12,939 nucleotides of DNA from Halovulum sp039190275. Lineage in GTDB: Bacteria > Pseudomonadota > Alphaproteobacteria > Rhodobacterales > Rhodobacteraceae. Location of the stretch: contig JBCCYF010000131.1 in the NCBI GenBank assembly GCA_039190275.1, forward strand, positions 1-12,939, written 5' to 3'. Shown here piece after piece: positions 1 through 6,188 of the stretch. Both the position numbers and the translations under genes were made by a program. The notes below the pieces were generated by a model. It worked only from the letters and a program-made list of their open reading frames with translations. It did not search any database and was not told where the DNA came from. Within the stretch, counting starts at the first letter, position 1, and each line of letters starts with the position of its first letter.

Positions 1-357
1 CGCGGCGGGATTCTGGATATTGAACTTTTGTTGCAGGCCGGGCGGCTTCTGACGCCGTCGGTGACGGCGGTAGCGCCGCTGTCCATGGTGGCCGAGCTGC
101 AGGTGGCAGGTTGGATCACCGCCGCGCAGAGCGCGGCACTGGCGGATCACCTGGGGCGGCTGCTGGCCGTGCAGCAGGTGACGCGCCTGGCGCTGGATGG
201 CGCCTATGACCCGGAACGGGGCGGTCCCGGTCTGGCGGCACTGTTGGCCGATGTCACTGGTTTTGGCGATATTGACGCGCTTGAGCGGGCTCTGATCAGC
301 GGTCGGGACCGGGCGGCCAGCATTGTGGAATCCGTGCTGCGGGATGATCAGACATGA
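1..357 (+). CDS. glnE: Glutamine synthetase adenylyltransferase/deadenylyltransferase GlnE, C-terminal fragment
   Basis: The reading frame is open from base 1, so the gene starts before the window; 118 residues are visible. GlnE attaches AMP to, and removes it from, glutamine synthetase in response to PII signalling, setting ammonia assimilation in the cytoplasm. The first residues, RGGILDIELLLQ, match the GG-x-x-DIEF-x-x-Q motif that marks the end of the second nucleotidyltransferase domain. The following helical stretch (MVAELQVAGWITAAQSAALADHL and on, ending in VTRLAL) resembles the C-terminal helical domain of E. coli GlnE (NVRILELLAQNDIM...LHHLAL). The stop overlaps the ATG of the next gene (ATGA, 354-357), which suggests coupled translation. 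The call rests on the motif plus the helical-domain resemblance; a stand-alone GlnE-like paralogue is possible but less likely. Confidence 0.85.
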   Translation, partial: RGGILDIELLLQAGRLLTPSVTAVAPLSMVAELQVAGWITAAQSAALADHLGRLLAVQQVTRLALDGAYDPERGGPGLAALLADVTGFGDIDALERALISGRDRAASIVESVLRDDQT

Positions 358-1259
358 CCCTTCCGATCGTGTTTCATCCCGACTACATGGCGCCACTTCG
401 GCCTGGCCACCGCTTCCCGATGTCAAAATACGGGTATTTACGCGAGGCGCTCATTGGGCGCGGGTTGCTGCCCTCGCGCGGCGGCTATATTGCGCCGGCT
501 CCGGCGGGGTTCGCCCAGATCGCGGCGGTTCATGACCCAAGCTATGTTGACCGCGTATTCACACAGACCCTGACCCGGGATGAGGTTCGGACAATCGGTC
601 TGCCGGATACCGTGGCGGTCACACGCCGCGCCCGTTTGTCGGCGGCGGGCACCACGTTGGCGGCGCGGCTGGCGCTGGAACACGGTTTGGCCTGCAATGC
701 TGCCGGTGGATCGCACCACGCCGGACCGCAGGGCGGGGCGGGGTACTGTGTCTTCAATGATGTCGCCGTCGCTGCCCGCGCGCTTCTGGAGGAGGGTCAG
801 GTGGCGCGGATCCTGATCGTTGACGTCGATGTGCATCAGGGCGATGGCACGGCACGCATCTTTCAGGACAGCAGCGAGGTCTATACCCTTTCGGTCCATG
901 CGGGTCGGAACTATCCGGCCCGCAAGGCCCGTTCGACCGACGATGTCGCGCTGCCGGACGGTGTTGCGGATGCGGCGTATATCGGGGCGCTGCGTGGCGC
1001 GCTCGATCGCGCGTTGGACCAGTTTACGCCGGATATTGCCTTTGTGAACGCCGGCGTGGACCCCTATGTGGAGGATCGCCTCGGTCGTTTGGCCCTGACA
1101 GAGGCGGGGTTGCGCGCACGGGATCGCCTGGTCCTCAGAAGCCTTCGCGGTGCCGGTATCCCGACCGTCAGCGTTCTTGGCGGCGGATACGACAGTGATG
1201 TCGCTGCCCTGGGTGCACGCCACGCTATTTTCTTTGAAGAGGCGGCACGTATATTCTGA
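354..1259 (+). CDS. Histone deacetylase family (arginase/deacetylase fold) zinc hydrolase
   Basis: A 301-residue class II HDAC-like amidohydrolase of the family that includes acetoin-utilisation AcuC and acetylpolyamine amidohydrolases; it should remove acetyl groups from a small amine or lysine side chain in the cytoplasm. The catalytic parts are all visible: the charge-relay pair H121-H122 in GGSHHA, the DVDVHQGDG motif (157-165) giving zinc ligands D159 and H161, the third ligand D236 in NAGVDPYVEDRLG, and the active-site tyrosine Y279 in LGGGYD. Length fits bacterial single-domain members. The ATG is inside the glnE stop (ATGA), so the two genes are probably co-translated. The true substrate cannot be read from sequence; protein lysine and acetylpolyamine are both possible. 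Confidence 0.92.
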   Translation: MTLPIVFHPDYMAPLRPGHRFPMSKYGYLREALIGRGLLPSRGGYIAPAPAGFAQIAAVHDPSYVDRVFTQTLTRDEVRTIGLPDTVAVTRRARLSAAGTTLAARLALEHGLACNAAGGSHHAGPQGGAGYCVFNDVAVAARALLEEGQVARILIVDVDVHQGDGTARIFQDSSEVYTLSVHAGRNYPARKARSTDDVALPDGVADAAYIGALRGALDRALDQFTPDIAFVNAGVDPYVEDRLGRLALTEAGLRARDRLVLRSLRGAGIPTVSVLGGGYDSDVAALGARHAIFFEEAARIF

Positions 1260-1313
1260 CGCTTGCCATACCACGCGTCGAAGCTATGGTCGCCCGAAAT
1301 CGAAAGGAAACCG

Positions 1314-1589
1314 ATGGACAAGGGCAATTTGGCGATTGATCCGCGTGGTCTGCTGTTTGAGGCCTATCGGATGGAGGAGGTTACCGGGCCGGACTGCCGT
1401 ACCATATTTATGGACTGGGCGCTGGGGCTGCCCGCGGGCGAAGATCCGATTGCGGCGATCCAGCTTGCATTGGATACATATGCTCCTGCTGCGCCGGATC
1501 ACCCGATGACCGCTGTTTTGCAAGAGGGGTTGGCGCACCCCCCAAAACGAAGGCGCCGTGGTGGCGCCGGCGCCAGACCACGATCTTAG
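1314..1589 (+). CDS. Conserved-looking hypothetical protein, 91 residues
   Basis: I do not recognise a named domain. The start at 1314 (MDKGNLAIDPRGL) is preferred over the in-frame ATG at 1263 because AAAGGAAA lies just upstream (1304-1310) and the earlier start gives no such site. The body reads as a real soluble alpha-helical protein with many acidic residues (PDCRTIFMDWALGLPAGEDPIAAIQLAL, then APDHPMTAVLQEGL). It ends in a very basic tail, HPPKRRRRGGAGARPRS. That tail is encoded by a GC-rich dyad (1557-1582) that may double as a terminator. The gene follows the deacetylase by 54 bases in the same direction and converges on grxD. No transmembrane segment or signal peptide is visible. It resembles short uncharacterised proteins that I believe occur in Rhodobacteraceae, but this is a recollection and not a search result. 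Confidence 0.65.
   Translation: MDKGNLAIDPRGLLFEAYRMEEVTGPDCRTIFMDWALGLPAGEDPIAAIQLALDTYAPAAPDHPMTAVLQEGLAHPPKRRRRGGAGARPRS
1557..1582. terminator. GC-rich dyad between convergent genes, possible terminator
   Basis: CGTGG at 1557-1561 pairs with CCACG at 1578-1582, and inside it TGGCG pairs with CGCCA around CCGG, leaving a two-base GA bulge. Bases 1562-1575 are a perfect 14-base palindrome. Read on the - strand, the hairpin is followed by GCGCCTTCGTTTT, a weak T-rich tail, so it may end the purL-bolA-grxD transcript. On the + strand there is no T run. Confidence 0.35.
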
Positions 1590-1640
1590 GGCTGCTATCC
1601 GGTTAACGTTTTTCGGCGCCGGCTCATCCGCACCCCAAGG

Positions 1641-2012
1641 TCAGGCGGGCTGGTTGGCCTCGCGGATTTTCTCGGCAGCGGTCTTGTCATATGTGACACC
1701 GGCCTTGTCGAACATGTCGTCCAACTCACCCGAAAGCGTCATTTCGATGACAATATCACACCCGCCCACAAACTCGCCCTTGACGTAGAGCTGCGGGATT
1801 GTCGGCCAATCGGAAAAGCTCTTGATGCCCTCGCGGACGGCATCATCTTCGAGAACGTTCACGTCCTTGTAGGGCACACCCATGTAGTTCAGCACCCCCG
1901 CCACCTTGGACGAAAAGCCGCATTGGGGCATGTGGCTGGTCCCCTTCATGAACAGAACTACGTCATTTTCGTTTACGTCGCCCTTGATCTGATCGTGCGC
2001 CGGATTGCTCAT
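1641..2012 (-). CDS. grxD: Monothiol glutaredoxin GrxD (Grx4 type)
   Basis: A 123-residue CGFS-type glutaredoxin. Such proteins bind a [2Fe-2S] cluster with glutathione as a bridged homodimer or as a heterodimer with BolA, and act in Fe-S delivery and iron sensing in the cytoplasm. Visible landmarks: K23 in FMKGT (glutathione contact), the active-site CGFS at 31-34, the cis-proline stretch WPTIPQLYVKGEFVGGCD with TIP at 71-73 and GGCD at 83-86. Length is slightly above the bacterial norm (about 110-115) because of a C-terminal extension ending KIREANQPA. The start is supported by AAGGG eight bases upstream (2021-2026 on the + strand). It is the last gene of the purL - bolA - TM protein - grxD run, 33 bases after the small membrane protein, which places it with its expected partner BolA. 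Confidence 0.96.
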   Translation of the reverse strand: MSNPAHDQIKGDVNENDVVLFMKGTSHMPQCGFSSKVAGVLNYMGVPYKDVNVLEDDAVREGIKSFSDWPTIPQLYVKGEFVGGCDIVIEMTLSGELDDMFDKAGVTYDKTAAEKIREANQPA

Positions 2013-2045
2013 GACCGCATCCCTTCTTTGTTGCTGACGCGCGAC

Positions 2046-2267
2046 TTATTTATCCTTGTCCGCGTCGGACTCGTTTTGTGAATCTGATTTGCCTTCGGAA
2101 GTATCCGTCTCGGTTTGACCGTCTTCTGCGGCGCCCTCAGGATTGTTTTTCGGCAGTACCACCTTTGGCGCCTTGGGCCAATGGCGTTTGCGCAGGCGCT
2201 TGACCATCACCAGGTAAAAAATCACTCCGGCAACGCCCACCAGAAGGGCCTGCAGCCACGGCGACAT
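2046..2267 (-). CDS. Small single-pass membrane protein between bolA and grxD, function unknown
   Basis: A 73-residue protein I cannot assign to a family. Residues 4-22 (WLQALLVGVAGVIFYLVMV) form one hydrophobic segment, followed directly by a strongly basic patch (KRLRKRHWPKAPK, 23-35), then a hydrophilic tail rich in D, E, S and K (44-73) likely to be disordered. By the positive-inside rule the C-terminal tail should face the cytoplasm. The start is well supported: GGAGG lies seven bases upstream (2275-2279 on the + strand), and the ATG shares one base with the bolA stop (TAATG). This coupling to bolA and the position 33 bases before grxD suggest a role tied to the BolA-glutaredoxin pair, for example membrane tethering; that is inference from position only. 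Confidence 0.75.
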   Translation of the reverse strand: MSPWLQALLVGVAGVIFYLVMVKRLRKRHWPKAPKVVLPKNNPEGAAEDGQTETDTSEGKSDSQNESDADKDK

Positions 2268-2515
2268 TATGATGCCTCCGGCGGGCGTGTGGTCAGTGCC
2301 AGCGCATGCAGCTCACCCGCCGGTCCGTCCATCTTGCCTTTCAGCGCCGCGTAAACCAGTTGATGCTGTTTGACCCGGCTCAGGCCCTCGAATTCGCGCG
2401 CGACGACGGTGGCCGCATAATGATTGCCGTCACCGGCGAGATCCTTGATCTCGACACTCGCAGTTGGAAAGGCTTCCTGGATCATGCGCTCTATCTCGAT
2501 CGCTTCCATCGCCAT
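2267..2515 (-). CDS. bolA: BolA family protein
   Basis: An 82-residue BolA-fold protein. BolA proteins partner monothiol glutaredoxins, sharing a [2Fe-2S] cluster, and are implicated in Fe-S delivery and iron-responsive control. Recognisable elements are the opening helix IERMIQEAFPTASVEIKDL, the loop GDGNHYAATVV (residues 28-38; H32 is a possible variable-loop cluster ligand), the helix-turn FEGLSRVKQHQLVYAALKG (42-60), and GELHALAL with the near-invariant H70. The start at 2515 is chosen because AAGGAG lies nine bases upstream; a second ATG at 2509 is too far from it, and longer in-frame extensions run into purL. It lies 67 bases after purL and overlaps the next gene by one base. Short length and the GDGNHY loop resemble the IbaG/BolA2-like type. 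Confidence 0.93.
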   Translation of the reverse strand: MAMEAIEIERMIQEAFPTASVEIKDLAGDGNHYAATVVAREFEGLSRVKQHQLVYAALKGKMDGPAGELHALALTTRPPEAS

Positions 2516-2582
2516 ACGCGTCTTCTCCTTTGACGGTGTGTAGAGGAAATTAGGTCGCGACGTCTGAACGCGCAAGCTTGGT

Positions 2583-4745
2583 TTAGGAAACAATTGCCGG
2601 AATTGGCTGTGCATGGAGCGCGCGCAGCGCGTCCAATGGGCGTCCTTCGCCTGCAATCTGAACATGGTTTCCTGCAAATTCCCCGACCTGGGTTAATCCT
2701 GTTCCATGCGTTGCGGCAATGTCGATGGCGTGGTTCACGGCATTTGGTGACACCGCAACGATGTATCTGCCCTGATCCTCGCCGAACAAAACGGCAAGCT
2801 TATGGCCCTTCAGCGATAGGCCGATGTCCGAATTCAGCGCTATTTCAACCGCGGCGAGCGCCAAACCGCCGTCCGAGACATCATGTGCCGCATGCAGCAG
2901 GCCAGCCGCGTGCAGCGCAAGAACTGTGGCGCCGGCGGCCCGTTCCGCCTCCAGGTCCACCACAGGCGCGTCGCCACCGGGATCCCCCATGACCTCCACC
3001 GCAAAAGCAGATGCTCCCAGATGTGTACCCTCGGCGCCCACTAACAGCAGGATATCGCCCTCCTGAGCCCGGGTCCCGATCAGCGCGTCAGGTGTCTTGA
3101 TCAATCCGACCGCGCCGATGGTCGGTGTCGGCAGGATCGGTCGGCCATCGGTTTCATTGTAAAGGCTGACATTGCCGGACACGACGGGTGTTCCCAGCGC
3201 CGCGCAAGCCGCGCCGATGCCCTGGATACAGCCGACAAGCTGGCCCATGATATCTGGCTTCTCGGGGTTCCCGAAATTCAGGTTGTCGGTGACGGCAAGC
3301 GGTGTCGCGCCGGTAGCGATCAGGTTACGATAGGCCTCGGCCACCGCCTGCTTTCCGCCCTCAACCGGGTTGGCCCGGCAGTATCGCGGAGTGACATCCG
3401 AGGTAAACGCGAGCGACTTTTGCGTGCCGTGGACCCGCACAACGCCAGCACTTGCGCCAGGCGGGCGCCGGGTATCTGCACCGACGCTGCTGTCATACTG
3501 TTCCCAGACCCAGGTGCGCGCCCCGTAGTTCACGCTGTTCAGCAGGGTTTCCAGCGCACGCATGGGCGAAATGTCGGGCACCGGGCCCAGCGGTACCGGG
3601 GCGGGGCTCTGGGTCCAGGGCCGGTCATACTCGGGGGCCTCGCCCGAAAGGGCCTTGAGCGGCAGGTCGGCCATGACCTCCCCGTTCAGGCAGACCAGAA
3701 ACCGGTCTTCGTCGATTGTTTCCCCCACCACGGCGAAATCCAGATCCCATTTTTCGAACACAGCCGCGGCCTCGGCCTCCCGGTCTGGGTCCAGGACCAT
3801 CAGCATACGCTCCTGGCTTTCGCTCAGCATCATCTCATACGCGGTCATGTTCTCTTCGCGAACCGGGACATGTTCCAGATCCAGGCGCACGCCCAGATTG
3901 CCCTTGTCGCCCATTTCAACAGCCGAGCAGGTCAGCCCGGCGGCGCCCATGTCCTGAATGCTGATCACAGCGCCGGTCGCCATCAACTCCAGACAGGCCT
4001 CCATCAGCCGTTTCTCGGTAAACGGATCCCCGACCTGAACGGTCGGACGCTTCTGATCAATCGTTTCGTCGAACTCGGCTGACGCCATGGTGGCGCCGCC
4101 AACTCCGTCGCGACCGGTCTTGGCACCCAGGTACACGACCGGTCGCCCCACGCCGCTGGCGGCGGAGTAGAAGATCTTGTCCGCGTCGGCGATCCCGGCC
4201 GCGAAGGCGTTGACAAGACAGTTGCCGTCATATGCGGGGTCAAAGCGCAGCTCGCCACCCACGGTGGGCACGCCAAAGCAATTTCCATAGCTGCCGATTC
4301 CCGCCACGACACCGGCAAGCAACGAAGCCGTCTTGGGGTGATCCGGACGGCCAAAGCTCAGCGCGTTCATGGCTGCGACCGGCCGAGCGCCCATGGTGAA
4401 CACATCGCGCAGGATCCCGCCGACACCGGTGGCGGCCCCCTGAAACGGTTCGATGTAACTGGGGTGATTATGGCTTTCCATCTTGAACACCACCGCCTGT
4501 CCATCGCCGATATCGACAACGCCAGCATTCTCGCCGGGCCCGCAGATCACCGAAGGCCCGTCTGTGGGCAGGGTGCGCAGCCATCGTTTGGAGGATTTGT
4601 ACGAGCAATGCTCATTCCACATGGCCGAGATGATCCCGAGCTCGGTAAATCGTGGCGGTCGGTTCAAAAGGCGCAGGATGCGGGCGTACTCTTCCTCGTT
4701 TAATCCGTGTGCCGCGACCAATGCGTCAGTTATTTCGGGCTCCAT
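2583..4745 (-). CDS. purL: Phosphoribosylformylglycinamidine synthase subunit PurL
   Basis: A 720-residue small-type PurL, the ATP-dependent subunit that converts FGAR to FGAM in purine synthesis, using ammonia supplied by PurQ with PurS completing the complex. Visible signatures: SAMWNEHCSYKSSK (40-53, with catalytic H46), KMESHNHPSYIEPFQGAATGVGGILRDVFTMGARP (88-122, phosphate and Mg binding), QDMGAAGLTCSAVEMG (264-279), YEMMLSESQERML (303-315), then TDNLNFGNPEKPD, GNVSLYNETDG, PTPTIGAVGL and AAHDVSDGGLALAAVE in the second half. The internal duplication expected of PurL is thus present. The start at 4745 (MEPEITDAL) has GGAG nine bases upstream; the reading frame extends 30 codons further but across a leader hairpin. 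bolA follows 67 bases downstream. Confidence 0.97.
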   Translation of the reverse strand: MEPEITDALVAAHGLNEEEYARILRLLNRPPRFTELGIISAMWNEHCSYKSSKRWLRTLPTDGPSVICGPGENAGVVDIGDGQAVVFKMESHNHPSYIEPFQGAATGVGGILRDVFTMGARPVAAMNALSFGRPDHPKTASLLAGVVAGIGSYGNCFGVPTVGGELRFDPAYDGNCLVNAFAAGIADADKIFYSAASGVGRPVVYLGAKTGRDGVGGATMASAEFDETIDQKRPTVQVGDPFTEKRLMEACLELMATGAVISIQDMGAAGLTCSAVEMGDKGNLGVRLDLEHVPVREENMTAYEMMLSESQERMLMVLDPDREAEAAAVFEKWDLDFAVVGETIDEDRFLVCLNGEVMADLPLKALSGEAPEYDRPWTQSPAPVPLGPVPDISPMRALETLLNSVNYGARTWVWEQYDSSVGADTRRPPGASAGVVRVHGTQKSLAFTSDVTPRYCRANPVEGGKQAVAEAYRNLIATGATPLAVTDNLNFGNPEKPDIMGQLVGCIQGIGAACAALGTPVVSGNVSLYNETDGRPILPTPTIGAVGLIKTPDALIGTRAQEGDILLLVGAEGTHLGASAFAVEVMGDPGGDAPVVDLEAERAAGATVLALHAAGLLHAAHDVSDGGLALAAVEIALNSDIGLSLKGHKLAVLFGEDQGRYIVAVSPNAVNHAIDIAATHGTGLTQVGEFAGNHVQIAGEGRPLDALRALHAQPIPAIVS

Positions 4746-4772
4746 GGACCGCCGCTCCGCCTTGTGTTTCCT

Positions 4773-4819
4773 GCGCTCCCCTACCGTGCGGTGACAGGGG
4801 AGCGCAAGCGTGCTTGCGC
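4773..4819 (-). promoter_or_regulatory. purL 5' leader with two overlapping hairpins
   Basis: Two perfect inverted repeats lie in the purL leader. The first is 8 bases each side with a 2-base loop (4802-4809 / 4812-4819). The second is 10 bases each side (4773-4782 / 4796-4805), whose loop can itself pair ACCG with CGGT. They share GCGC at 4802-4805, so they compete. The second hairpin lies about 27 bases before the purL start and just ahead of its Shine-Dalgarno. There is no T run after either, so a translational or anti-termination effect would be more likely than simple attenuation. A third 6-base dyad (4841-4855) lies further upstream. Confidence 0.45.
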
Positions 4820-4882
4820 CCCGTATCGGCGGCAAATTCCCCTTTGAAACAAAGGCGTTTCTTGAATGTGTGGCAATTTGGC

Positions 4883-4911
4883 AAAAAAAAGGCCGAGCAT
4901 TACGCTCGGCC
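4883..4911 (-). terminator. Rho-independent terminator
   Basis: On the - strand GGCCGAGC pairs with GCTCGGCC (4904-4911 with 4891-4898 on the + strand) around a five-base loop, followed at once by eight T residues (A8 at 4883-4890). This is a textbook intrinsic terminator. It ends either the regulator transcript (whose stop codon is 135 bases away) or a separate small RNA, and it insulates purL from upstream transcription. Confidence 0.88.
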
Positions 4912-4946
4912 CAAGTCCAACAGGGAGGTGAAGATGCTATGCACCT
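4883..4946 (-). ncRNA. Candidate trans-acting sRNA with anti-Shine-Dalgarno motif
   Basis: About 65 bases on the - strand just downstream of the LysR gene. They contain CACCTCCC (complement of 4923-4930), a short linker, the hairpin, and a T8 tail. A C-rich anti-SD stretch ahead of an intrinsic terminator is the layout of several alphaproteobacterial sRNA families (AbcR, the CcsR/cuckoo group). A promoter-like element lies upstream (TATACT at 4957-4952, CTTGAAA at 4985-4979). The 5' end at about 4946 is an estimate from that TATACT box. It could also be processed from the regulator's 3' UTR. The anti-SD interpretation, the promoter and the sRNA status are inferred; only the terminator is clear. 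Confidence 0.45.
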
Positions 4947-4951
4947 TCGCG

Positions 4952-4985
4952 AGTATATCTATTTGTGAACCTTGGCCATTTCAAG
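4952..4985 (-). promoter_or_regulatory. Candidate promoter for the sRNA
   Basis: On the - strand CTTGAAA (4985-4979) is followed by TAGATATACT (4961-4952). TATACT matches five of six bases of the housekeeping -10 but is 21 bases from TTGAAA, longer than ideal. The shifted box TAGATA gives a 17-base spacer but a poorer -10. CTTGAA would also suit an RpoH-type -35. Weak evidence alone; it gains weight from the terminator 40 bases downstream. Confidence 0.3.
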
Positions 4986-5045
4986 GCAGGTTGCGTCCCA
5001 TGGTGTGCATAGCCGCCATTTGCACAGCGCATAGCTGCAATAAAG

Positions 5046-5987
5046 TCACATGAACTGTGATGTTGCTGCTGTACGTGCTTCGGCACCGGCGCCATGTTGT
5101 TTCTTGTACGCAGCAATCTCGTCAATCATGAAATCCCGGAACGCGGCAACCCGTTTTGACTGCCGCAATTCCTCGGGATAGGCCAGATACACAGGGATCG
5201 GGTTGCTCATCTCGGCGGGCAGGACATTCACCATTTGCGGGAAGTCGTTGATGACATAATTGGGCAAGGCACCAATTCCAAGACCGTTCAGGACGCCCTG
5301 AAGAATACCGAAATAATTGTTCACCGTAAGGTGGCTGGCCCGGTCGGCGCTCAGATATGGGGCAATCCAACTCATGCCGGCGCTGACCTGACGGCTGCTT
5401 TGGCTTTGCGTGATGATCCGATGGGCGTTCAGATCCTCCTTTGTGTGCGGCGCGCCGTGAAACTCCAGATATTCGCGGCTGGCATAAAACTTGATGGTCA
5501 CATCCATAAGACGGCGGCGGACCAGATCGGCCTGGCTGGGCTCTTTCATTCGGATGGCGACATCGGCCTCGCGCATCGGCAGGTCCAGGACCCGCTCCTC
5601 AAGGATCAGGTCGATCTTGAGGCTCGGGTACCGCTGATACAGGCGGCCCAACCGTGGCGCCAGCCACAGGGTTCCAAAGCCGGTGGTCGTTGTGACTCGC
5701 AACTCGCCATAAATGGCGTCCGAACTGTCGCGGATCCGTGCTTCGGCCGCCTCCAACCGCTTGCGGATCGATCGTGTGGCATCAAAGAGAAGCTCACCCT
5801 GCTCGGTCAGGATCAGGCCGCGGGCGTGCCGATGGAACAGGGTAACGTTCAGACTTTCCTCCAACGCGCGGATCTGCCGGCTGACCGCAGATTGGCTCAG
5901 GTGCAGGGTGTCGCCCGCATGCGTCAGCGATCCGGCGTCGGCTACTGCATGGAAGATCCGCAATTTGTCCCAGTCCATTCCCGGCAT
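5046..5987 (-). CDS. LysR-family transcriptional regulator, LsrB/VtlR-like
   Basis: A 313-residue LysR regulator. The N-terminal winged helix-turn-helix is clear (MDWDKLRIFHAVADAGSLTHAGDTLHLSQSAVSRQIRALEESL, residues 4-46), then FHRHARGLILTEQGELLF (51-68), a linker helix, and an effector domain opening GELRVTTTTGFGTLWLAP (94-111). The opening MDWDKLRIFHA and the FHRHARGLILTEQGELLF segment closely resemble rhizobial LsrB and Brucella VtlR, which control sRNAs and cell-envelope or stress genes. The start at 5987 has GGGGG seven bases upstream (5994-5998); the second ATG at 5978 lines up with homologues but is too far from it. The protein contains no cysteine at all. It is divergent from the indolepyruvate oxidoreductase gene and followed by a candidate sRNA on the same strand. 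Family certain, LsrB/VtlR orthology probable. Confidence 0.9.
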   Translation of the reverse strand: MPGMDWDKLRIFHAVADAGSLTHAGDTLHLSQSAVSRQIRALEESLNVTLFHRHARGLILTEQGELLFDATRSIRKRLEAAEARIRDSSDAIYGELRVTTTTGFGTLWLAPRLGRLYQRYPSLKIDLILEERVLDLPMREADVAIRMKEPSQADLVRRRLMDVTIKFYASREYLEFHGAPHTKEDLNAHRIITQSQSSRQVSAGMSWIAPYLSADRASHLTVNNYFGILQGVLNGLGIGALPNYVINDFPQMVNVLPAEMSNPIPVYLAYPEELRQSKRVAAFRDFMIDEIAAYKKQHGAGAEARTAATSQFM

Positions 5988-6119
5988 AATTTTCCCCCAT
6001 TGCCGCGAAACATCGTCATTTCAACCGGCGGCTTTTTGGTGTCATATTGCTGCAGGGGGCGGCAAGGGAAAGTTTTCTGTCTTTTCCACGCCGATGCGCG
6101 GCCAGCGGCCAAAAACGCT

Positions 6120-6147
6120 TTGTGGGTCAATAAGGCTGACCTATACT
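6120..6147 (+). promoter_or_regulatory. Putative promoter of the oxidoreductase gene with a T-N11-A dyad
   Basis: TTGTGG (6120-6125) and TATACT (6142-6147) are 16 bases apart, a fair housekeeping promoter 42 bases before the start codon. Between them GGTCA-N7-TGACC (6125-6141) forms a perfect five-base dyad that contains T-N11-A (T6127 to A6139), the core of LysR-type binding sites. Its place over the spacer would suit repression. The divergent LysR gene or another regulator could bind it; the sequence does not say which. Confidence 0.45.
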
Positions 6148-6188
6148 AAGGCTGCCAAGACAAACCCGCCAAGACAGGGGAGTATCTG

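Noticed and set aside
438..1274. - strand open frame of 278 codons opposite the deacetylase gene
   Set aside because: The + strand encodes an intact deacetylase active site; the opposite frame is compositional.
3420..4082. + strand open frame of 220 codons inside purL
   Set aside because: Antisense to conserved PurL motifs; no independent support.
4934..5053. A + strand ORF of 39 codons (MLCTFASISICEP...) with a strong GGGAGG site before its ATG, and a nested 9-residue ORF at 4939-4968
   Set aside because: The ribosome-like site is simply the complement of the CACCTCCC segment of the - strand sRNA candidate, the peptide is unlike a known protein and runs into the 3' end of the LysR gene. 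I keep it only as an alternative reading.
5235..6149. + strand open frame of 304 codons across the LysR gene
   Set aside because: Antisense shadow of a well-recognised LysR protein with a good start; the predicted protein is unlike any family.
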